Part shown: positions 58,129 to 64,000 of the stretch, in pieces
Layout: each line of letters begins with the position of its first letter
Position numbering within the stretch: the stretch's first letter is position 1
Source: Halotalea alkalilenta DSM 17697
Lineage (GTDB): Bacteria > Pseudomonadota > Gammaproteobacteria > Pseudomonadales > Halomonadaceae
Length of the DNA: 64,000 bases
Reading direction: 5' to 3'
NCBI RefSeq assembly: GCF_000621205.1
Contig: NZ_JHYY01000035.1
Span: forward strand, 1-64,000
Translations under genes and position numbers: made by a program
Notes under the pieces: model-generated
The model's database searches: none
What the model was told of the DNA's origin: nothing
Seen by the model: only the letters and a program-made list of their open reading frames with translations

Positions 58129-58821
58129 TCAACAGGCCCTGAGGCGCAGTTCGGCATGCTCGAGGTGGCTTTTGATCGCCGCCGACGCCCCCTGCGCATC
58201 CTGCGCCTCGATTCGGTCGACGATCAGCGCATGCTCACGCTCGACCTGACGCATGTAGACATGCCGCTTGGCCTCGTTGGAGCGGGTGATCCCTATCGTG
58301 CGCCGCAGCAGCACGTGGCACAGATTGACCACCTTGAGCAGATAAGGGCTGTTGGACGCCTCCGCGACCAAGCGGTGGAAGGCGACATCCTCCTCGACCC
58401 CATCGCCCCCAGCCGCCACCGCCTCGTCGAGCTCCTCCAGCGCCATCTTCAGCCGCCGCAGCTGCGCTGGCGTGCGCCGCAGCGCCGCCAGCTCCGCCGC
58501 CTCGCTTTCGAGTGCCCGTCTCAACTCGAGCACACCCGTTACCGCGCTCAACTGGTCACCCGGTAGCGGCAGGCTGACCATCGCCGAGGCCACTTCGGCG
58601 ACGTAGCTGCCGCTTCCTCGCCGCGAGACCACCAAACCCGCGTCACGAAGCACGGAAATCGCTTCCCGTACCACGGACCGGCTGATCTCGAAGCGCTCGC
58701 AGAGCGCGGCCTCGGTAGGCAGCCGCTCACCTGGCGCGAACGCGCCGCCAATAATTTCCTCACGCAACCAATCCGCCACCTGATGCGACAAATGCGGCGA
58801 ACGTGCAGGTAAATCACTCAT
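58129..58821 (-). CDS. FadR/GntR-family transcriptional regulator
   Basis: GntR regulator of the FadR subgroup, 230 residues. The N-terminal winged HTH (LPTEAALCERFEISRSVVREAISVL) is followed by an all-helical FCD ligand domain (DVAFHRLVAEASNSPYLL). It lies at the head of the tetronate operon next to a TTGTCAGACAA palindrome, the usual kind of FadR-type operator, so it is likely the local repressor with a tetronate or its oxo-derivative as inducer. Confidence 0.88.
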   Translation of the reverse strand: MSDLPARSPHLSHQVADWLREEIIGGAFAPGERLPTEAALCERFEISRSVVREAISVLRDAGLVVSRRGSGSYVAEVASAMVSLPLPGDQLSAVTGVLELRRALESEAAELAALRRTPAQLRRLKMALEELDEAVAAGGDGVEEDVAFHRLVAEASNSPYLLKVVNLCHVLLRRTIGITRSNEAKRHVYMRQVEREHALIVDRIEAQDAQGASAAIKSHLEHAELRLRAC

Positions 58822-58860
58822 CGCGATAACGATCTCCGACTAATGGCGATCTTCCCAACC

Positions 58861-58893
58861 GCGATATTTGTCAGACAACATTACAAATATCGC
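58861..58893. promoter_or_regulatory. Nested palindromic operator of the tetronate locus
   Basis: Two overlapping dyads between divergent genes. TTGTC-A-GACAA (58868-58878) matches the FadR/GntR operator type. GCGATATTTGT / ACAAATATCGC forms an 11-bp perfect dyad over 58861-58893. Its position between gntR and gntP suits simultaneous control of both operons. Confidence 0.65.
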
Positions 58894-58965
58894 CACTGGA
58901 GTTCAATTCATCCTTTGGGTGAAAGAGCCACACCCTCACCACCAAACGACAAGGATATACCCGAT

Positions 58966-60321
58966 ATGGACATGCATATGCTGGCTGCCCTACTGCTGGG
59001 CGTCGTGTCGGTCATCACCTTGATTCTGCGCTCGAGACTCGACCCCTTCGCCGCGCTGCTGATAGGTGCGCTAGTCACTGGGCTGATTGCGGGAGTATCG
59101 CCAGATGCCCTGGTGACCTCGATCACCCAAGGCTTCGGCGGGACGCTGGCCAGCATCGGTATCGTCATCGGCCTGGGGGTGATGCTGGGCAAGGTGATGG
59201 AAGTCACCGGGGCGGCCACGGTACTGGCGCGGATGTTCATCCGCCTGTTCGGCAAGAACCGCGAAGAGATCGCGATGGCGACCACTGGCGCCGTGGTCTC
59301 GGTGCCGGTCTTCTGCGACACCGCGTTCGTCATGCTCCACCCGCTGGTGAGGCCGCTCGCCCGACATGCCAAGCGCTCGGTGGTGGCGCTCTCGATCGCC
59401 CTGGCGGGGGGCCTTGCGATCAGTCACCACATGGTGCCGCCAACGCCTGGGCCATTGGCCGCAGCGGCACTGCTGGGCCTGGATCTAGGGGCGCTGTTCG
59501 CAGCCGGTGCGCTGTTCATCATCGCGCTGCTACCGGTGGTGATCATCTACGCCCGCATCGTCGGGCCCAAGCTGGAAAGCCAACGCCTGGGCTACACCAG
59601 CGACTCCGAGGAGGAGGAGCAAGCCGACGAGACCAACCAGGACGAACAGCACAACAATGCGCACATCGGGCCATGGAAAGCACTGGCGCCCATCCTGGTC
59701 CCGGTGGTATTGATCCTCACCAACACCTTCAGCCAGGCGCTCGTCCCGGGGTCGCACTTCGCCGCGCTCGCCACCTTCTTCGGCGCACCGGCAATAGCGC
59801 TGCTGATCGGCCTACTCATCGCGCTCTATACGCTGCCGTCGAAGCGCACCTCCCGTGAAACCATCGTCGGCTGGATGGGCACCGCCGCGGCCTCGGGTGG
59901 GACGATCATCTTCATCACCGGCGCGGGGGGCGCCTATGGCCAGGTACTGCGCGACTCAGGCGTCGGCAGTGCGCTCGGCACCGCAGTGTCGGAATGGTCC
60001 GCCTTGCCGCTGTTCATGGTGCCCTTCGTCATCGCCACGGTAGTACGCGTCGCCCAGGGCTCCGGCACCGTCGCCATCATCACCGCCGCCACGCTCTCCG
60101 TACCGCTGGTGGAAAGCGGCGGGCTGGATCCTCTGCTGGCCGCGCTCGCGGTCTGCGCAGGATCGATGGCGATGCCGTACTACAACGACTCCTACTTCTG
60201 GGTCGTGACCCGCTTCACCGGCCTGAGCGGCAGCGCAGCCCTGAAGATGCACACCGGCATGTTGACGACGCTGTGGCTGGCGAGCATCCCCCTATTGATC
60301 ATCGCATCACTTGTGCTCTGA
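58966..60321 (+). CDS. GntP-family gluconate/tetronate permease
   Basis: Proton-coupled carrier of the gluconate permease family, 451 residues from ATG 58966 with about 12 helices. Typical stretches are GVMLGKVMEVTGAATVLARM, HHMVPPTPGPLAAA and YNDSYFWVVTRFTG. A short acidic cytoplasmic loop (SDSEEEEQADETNQDEQ, around 205-225) is present. Next to tetronate enzymes the substrate is probably L-threonate and/or D-erythronate. The frame runs back to 58843 across the operator, which argues for the later start. Confidence 0.9.
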   Translation: MDMHMLAALLLGVVSVITLILRSRLDPFAALLIGALVTGLIAGVSPDALVTSITQGFGGTLASIGIVIGLGVMLGKVMEVTGAATVLARMFIRLFGKNREEIAMATTGAVVSVPVFCDTAFVMLHPLVRPLARHAKRSVVALSIALAGGLAISHHMVPPTPGPLAAAALLGLDLGALFAAGALFIIALLPVVIIYARIVGPKLESQRLGYTSDSEEEEQADETNQDEQHNNAHIGPWKALAPILVPVVLILTNTFSQALVPGSHFAALATFFGAPAIALLIGLLIALYTLPSKRTSRETIVGWMGTAAASGGTIIFITGAGGAYGQVLRDSGVGSALGTAVSEWSALPLFMVPFVIATVVRVAQGSGTVAIITAATLSVPLVESGGLDPLLAALAVCAGSMAMPYYNDSYFWVVTRFTGLSGSAALKMHTGMLTTLWLASIPLLIIASLVL

Positions 60322-60378
60322 CCAGCGCATCGATGCCCACTGCACCCATCGACACCATCCAATCGAGGAGTTTCGAAC

Positions 60379-61332
60379 ATGCATCTCATCGTCACCGGCG
60401 GGGCAGGCTTTCTCGGCAGTCGTTTGATTTCCGCGCTGCTCTCGCCGAAAAACGAACGCCTCGGGCTCGACATCACCCACATCACTTCACTCGACCGAGT
60501 GGCCTGCCCACTCGAGCATCCTAACGTCGAATCGGTGATTGGCGATATCGAAGACCCCGGCTTGGTCCGTTCGCTGATCAGGGAGGATACGTTCGGTATC
60601 GCGCACCTCGCAGCCATCGTCAGCTCCCAGGCGGAGAGTGATTTCGAACTGGGCATGCACGTCAACCTGGATGCCACGCGGGCGATACTGGATGCCTGTC
60701 GGCTGCATTCCAAGCGCCTGCGGCTGCTGTTCACCAGCTCTTTGGCGGTGTTCGGCGCAGGCGTAGGCAGACGCGTGGAGGATCACAGCTGCGTCAAGCC
60801 ACGCTCGTCGTACGGGACCCAGAAAGCCATCGGCGAACTTCTGGTCAGCGATTACAGCAGGCACGGCTTCGTCGACGGCCGCGTCTGTCGTCTACCCACC
60901 ATCGTCGTTCGTCCCGGCCGTCCGAACGCGGCCGCCTCCTCCTTCGCCAGCGGGATCATCCGCGAGCCGCTCAGCGGTGTGCCAAGCGTCTGCCCGGTAT
61001 CACCCTCGCTGACCATGTGGCTCTCCTCTCCGGAGACGGTGATCGATAACCTGATCCACGCGCTCGCCATCGAGGAGCGGCTGATCGACGAGGACCGAGT
61101 GATCAATCTGCCCGGTATCAGCGTCAGTGTCGAAGACATGCTGGGTGCGCTGGAGCGACAAGCGGGCAAGGAGACGAGGTCGCTGGTCAGTTTCGAACAC
61201 GACGCCAGGATCGATGCGATCGTCTCCAGCTGGCCCGAATCGTTCGATACGCAACGAGCCGATGCCCTGGGCTTCCACACCGATGCCGGGTTCGACGCTA
61301 TCATCGACAAGTTCATCGCCAGCCACTCGTAG
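60379..61332 (+). CDS. denD: D-erythronate dehydrogenase DenD
   Basis: Extended short-chain dehydrogenase, 317 residues, oxidising D-erythronate to 2-oxo-tetronate. NAD motif GGAGFLGSRL at the N-terminus and catalytic SSLAV with YGTQK (Tyr-x3-Lys). The CRLPTIVVRPGRPNAAASSFASGI stretch is characteristic of the DenD group. Read with gntP away from the ltnD operon; both dehydrogenases yield the same product for OtnI. Confidence 0.9.
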   Translation: MHLIVTGGAGFLGSRLISALLSPKNERLGLDITHITSLDRVACPLEHPNVESVIGDIEDPGLVRSLIREDTFGIAHLAAIVSSQAESDFELGMHVNLDATRAILDACRLHSKRLRLLFTSSLAVFGAGVGRRVEDHSCVKPRSSYGTQKAIGELLVSDYSRHGFVDGRVCRLPTIVVRPGRPNAAASSFASGIIREPLSGVPSVCPVSPSLTMWLSSPETVIDNLIHALAIEERLIDEDRVINLPGISVSVEDMLGALERQAGKETRSLVSFEHDARIDAIVSSWPESFDTQRADALGFHTDAGFDAIIDKFIASHS

Positions 61333-61356
61333 AGATGAGCCAGCCGCGAGGCATTT

Positions 61357-61384
61357 GCGCCCGCCCGCTCGTGCGGGCCGGCGC
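61357..61384. terminator. Hairpin between denD and polyol dehydrogenase gene
   Basis: GCGCC-C-GCCCGC / GCGGGC-C-GGCGC, 11 paired bases with one C-C mismatch and a TCGT loop, between convergent genes. It may terminate both; no strong U-tract. Confidence 0.6.
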
Positions 61385-61396
61385 GGACAGGCGCTC

Positions 61397-62446
61397 TCAG
61401 GCCCTCGGCAGTTCGATCTGCAGCTTGATGTCGGCGGGCCGCCCTTCGGCCGCGCGCTCGAACGCTTCGATCGCGCGATCGAAGGGATAGGTCTCGCGGA
61501 TCAGCGCCTTGAGATCGACCTTGCCGGAGGCGATCAGTGCGATCGCGCGATCATAGACGTTGGCGTAGCGGAACACCGTTTCGATGCGGATTTCCTTGGC
61601 CTGAGCGGCGACCACATCGAAACGCACCGGCTCCACCGGCATGCCGACCAGCACCAGCGCACCGCCCGGGCGTACGCAGGCGATCGCATCGTCGTATACC
61701 CTCGGGCTGCCGCTGGCTTCGAACACCGCATCGGCGCCCCAGTCGTCACCGCACAGCAGGGAGAGCCGGTCGCGCAGCGACTCGCGAGAGATGTTGACCG
61801 GAACCAGGCCGGGATAGCCCGCGGCAAGCTCGAGCTTCTCGTCGACGACGTCCGAAATCACCACCTGTCCGGCACCCGAGGCGAGCGCCGCCAGCGCGAC
61901 CATCAGTCCAATGGTGCCGGCGCCCGTCACCACGCAGAGATCGCCCGGCTTGATTCCTGCCTTGACCGCAGCCTGGACGCCGACCGCGAACGGCTCGACC
62001 ATCGCCCCTTCGGCATGGCTGACCGAGTCGGGCAGGCGATAGGTGAACGCCGCGGGGTGGACCACCTCGGGGGTGAGGCAGCCGTGAATCGGCGGCGTAG
62101 CCCAGAAGGTCACCCTCGGATCGACGTTGTAGATACCGAGCCGGGAGGCGCGCGACTGGGGATCGGGAATTCCCGGCTCCATGCACACGCGATCACCCAC
62201 CTCGAGATGGCGCACGTTGGCCCCGACCTCGATCACCTCCCCCGACGCCTCGTGGCCCAGCACCATTGGCTGCTCGACCACGAACGGCCCGATCCGGCCA
62301 TGGGTGTAGTAATGGACGTCGCTGCCACAGATTCCCACCGTGCGGACCGCGATGCGTACGTCATCCGCGCCCAGCCGGTCGTCCAGCGCGATCTCACGCA
62401 GCGAGAGCCGTCCTTTCTCCTCGAGTACCAGCGCCTTGGCGTTCAT
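61397..62446 (-). CDS. Polyol (xylitol/sorbitol-type) dehydrogenase
   Basis: Medium-chain zinc dehydrogenase of 349 residues, close to rhizobial xylitol and L-iditol 2-dehydrogenases. The catalytic zinc site is [13 protein letters not shown] (Cys), GHEASGEV (His, Glu) and the Glu of MVEPFAVG. The NAD motif is [14 protein letters not shown]. The usual four-cysteine structural zinc lobe is replaced by a Cys-free stretch ([19 protein letters not shown]), a feature of this subgroup. It probably works with the TRAP transporter upstream. Confidence 0.87.
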   Translation of the reverse strand: MNAKALVLEEKGRLSLREIALDDRLGADDVRIAVRTVGICGSDVHYYTHGRIGPFVVEQPMVLGHEASGEVIEVGANVRHLEVGDRVCMEPGIPDPQSRASRLGIYNVDPRVTFWATPPIHGCLTPEVVHPAAFTYRLPDSVSHAEGAMVEPFAVGVQAAVKAGIKPGDLCVVTGAGTIGLMVALAALASGAGQVVISDVVDEKLELAAGYPGLVPVNISRESLRDRLSLLCGDDWGADAVFEASGSPRVYDDAIACVRPGGALVLVGMPVEPVRFDVVAAQAKEIRIETVFRYANVYDRAIALIASGKVDLKALIRETYPFDRAIEAFERAAEGRPADIKLQIELPRA

Positions 62447-62621
62447 TCTTGCCTACCTCCCCTACGGTCTGGCCGCGCAATGAAATAGACGCCGAGCGTG
62501 AGGGCGTCATCGTCAGTAGGAAGCTAATCCCTGGCCGGCGCACTCGCTAGCGAGACTCGTGCACGCAAGAGATCCTCTCTTTCACCGGATCGAAGAAAAG
62601 AGCGGCCAACCCGCATAGCGC

Positions 62622-62644
62622 AAGGCCCCAATGAATGGGGCCTT
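62622..62644 (-). terminator. Terminator after the TRAP permease gene
   Basis: AAGGCCCC / GGGGCCTT with a 7-nt loop, about 88 nt after the dctM stop. On the minus strand the stem is followed by GCGCTATGCGGG, without a T-run, so moderate strength. The rest of 62447-62731 shows no gene. Confidence 0.5.
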
Positions 62645-62731
62645 CGGACTAACAGGCATACGAATACGACCAAATGGCTAGGCTAGACGGCTAGGAAAGA
62701 GTGCAGCGGTGAAACGCGAAAGAGCGGCGCC

Positions 62732-64000
62732 TCACCCCTTGGCCAGCCACAGCGCCAGGGCGGGAAACAGGTAGACCAAAATCAATGCGACCACCATCAG
62801 GGCGAAGAACGGCACCACGCCGCGCACGATCTCCCCCATCCGCGCGCCCGCCACCGCCTGGAGCACGAACAGGTTCATCCCCACCGGCGGAGTGATCAGC
62901 GCGAACTCGATCATGATCACGAAGAGGATGCCGAACCACACCAGATCGATTCCCATGCCGAGCAGCGAGGGCAGCAGGATCGGCACCATCAGCAGCAGCA
63001 GCGAGACCGACTCAAGGAACAACCCGACGACCAGCACCACCAGCGCCACCACCAGCAGGAAACCGAGCGGAGTGGTGAAGGTCGCGGTGATCTGGGTGGT
63101 GATCTGCTGCGGGATGTCGTAGAGCGCCACCGCGTGGCCGAACAGCTTGGCACCGATGATGATCAAAAACAGCGTCACGGTAGTGCGGAAGCTGTCGAGC
63201 ACCGCCTGGCGCAGGTCGGCCCAGTTGAGCCTGCCCATCAGCCCGACCAGCAGAACCGCTGCCACCGCACCGATTCCCGCTGCCTCGGTGGGCGTGAACG
63301 CGCCGGTGTAGATGCCACCGACGATCAGTACCGCGAGCCCGAGCGCAGGCAGTGCACCGCGGCTCGCCCGCCAGCGCTGTTTCAAGCTCTGCGGGGCGAG
63401 GCGCGGCGCGCCATGGCGGGTGAAGGCGTGAACCAGGCAGGCCAGCATGAAAAGCCCGGTCAGCACCAGGCCCGGAACGATACCGGCGAGGAACAGCTCG
63501 ACGATCGACTCTTCGGTGATCGCGCCGTAGATGATCAACGGGATGGAGGGTGGGATCAGCACCCCGAGGGTACCGCCGGCGGCCAGCAGTCCGTAGACGA
63601 AGCGTTTCGGATAGCCGCGCGAGGTCATTTCACCGATCGCCACGTTACCTATCGTCGCCGCGGTCGCCACCGACGAGCCGCAGATCGCCGAAAACAGCGC
63701 GCAGGAGAGGATCGTCGCAACGCCAAGCCCCCCCGGCCAGTGGCCGACCCAGCTCTGCACCGCAGCGAACAGATCACGTCCCATACCGCCCCGCAGCAGC
63801 ACGTTCGACATCAACAGGAACAGCGGCACCGAGAGCAGTACGAAGCTATCGATCCCCTCGATCAGCCCTAGCGGTATGCTGATCATAGGAATATCGATCC
63901 ACCAAAGCATCACCGCCGCCAGCAGGGCGAAGGCGAATGCCACCGGCACCCCGGCGGCGAGCAGTGCGAGCAGCGCCGCCACCACCCACCAGGCGCTCAT
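62732..64000 (-). CDS. TRAP transporter large permease (DctM)
   Basis: Sodium-driven TRAP carrier subunit of 422 residues, about 12-13 membrane helices. The family pattern is clear: GCLFSAICGSS-like SCALFSAICGSSVATAATIG, GGTLGVLIPPSIPLIIYG, GAFTPTEAAGIGAV and ITPPVGMNLFVLQAVAG. An ATG lies at the very last bases of the window, so the gene may be complete. The small permease DctQ and the receptor DctP must lie beyond the edge. The adjacent dehydrogenase suggests a polyol or sugar acid substrate. Confidence 0.93.
   Translation of the reverse strand: MSAWWVVAALLALLAAGVPVAFAFALLAAVMLWWIDIPMISIPLGLIEGIDSFVLLSVPLFLLMSNVLLRGGMGRDLFAAVQSWVGHWPGGLGVATILSCALFSAICGSSVATAATIGNVAIGEMTSRGYPKRFVYGLLAAGGTLGVLIPPSIPLIIYGAITEESIVELFLAGIVPGLVLTGLFMLACLVHAFTRHGAPRLAPQSLKQRWRASRGALPALGLAVLIVGGIYTGAFTPTEAAGIGAVAAVLLVGLMGRLNWADLRQAVLDSFRTTVTLFLIIIGAKLFGHAVALYDIPQQITTQITATFTTPLGFLLVVALVVLVVGLFLESVSLLLLMVPILLPSLLGMGIDLVWFGILFVIMIEFALITPPVGMNLFVLQAVAGARMGEIVRGVVPFFALMVVALILVYLFPALALWLAKG

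Overview
The window reads as one gene-dense chromosomal segment of a high-GC gammaproteobacterium, most like a member of the Halomonadaceae. The pointers are the housekeeping gene order (tRNA-Leu/queA/tgt/yajC/secDF; suhB/trmJ/iscR; ndk/rlmN/pilW/rodZ/hisS/yfgM/bamB/der; dprA/tsaC/hemF/aroE; def/fmt/rsmB), a FabV-type enoyl reductase, a dedicated ectoine importer and a TRAP carrier. The family assignment is inference from gene content. I see no phage, plasmid, CRISPR, rRNA or complete transposase gene.

Layout. 1-4.8 kb: a dispersed repeat copy, fabV, a large MscS-type channel and a glutathione peroxidase. 4.9-8.2 kb: ehuBCDA, an ectoine/hydroxyectoine ABC importer without adjacent ectoine catabolic genes, so an osmoprotectant-uptake role is likely. 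8.3-19.7 kb: a regulator (LysR type), dgcN and dgcA (D-glutamate to N-acetyl-L-glutamate), a peptide ABC importer (gsiABCD type) and three unrelated peptidases: P1/DmpA, D-aminopeptidase DppA (M55) and isoaspartyl peptidase IaaA. Together these look like a scavenging route for peptides with D-residues and isopeptide bonds, such as murein peptides. 19.7-25.5 kb: Nudix, ElaB/YqjD-like, radical SAM, a 59-aa zinc-ribbon protein, an AraC regulator, a Zn alcohol dehydrogenase and an AHL-lactonase-type hydrolase. 25.8-31.7 kb: tRNA-Leu, queuosine genes and the Sec accessory complex.

31.7-54.3 kb: core genes with several departures from the usual arrangement. A second repeat copy has terminal inverted repeats and sits between two near-identical terminators. 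The SuhB protein has lost its metal-binding catalytic residues. The isc cluster holds only iscR, iscS and iscA. ispG is missing between rodZ and hisS. A DinB-family gene separates hemF from aroE.

54.4-61.3 kb: a four-carbon acid sugar (L-threonate / D-erythronate) catabolic locus. gntR-ltnD-otnK-otnC-otnI runs leftwards and gntP-denD rightwards, around a strong palindromic operator. 61.4-64 kb: a polyol dehydrogenase and the large subunit of a TRAP transporter whose operon continues past the window edge.

Start codons were chosen from Shine-Dalgarno spacing and remembered family N-termini. Functional names rest on recognised family motifs, not database searches.
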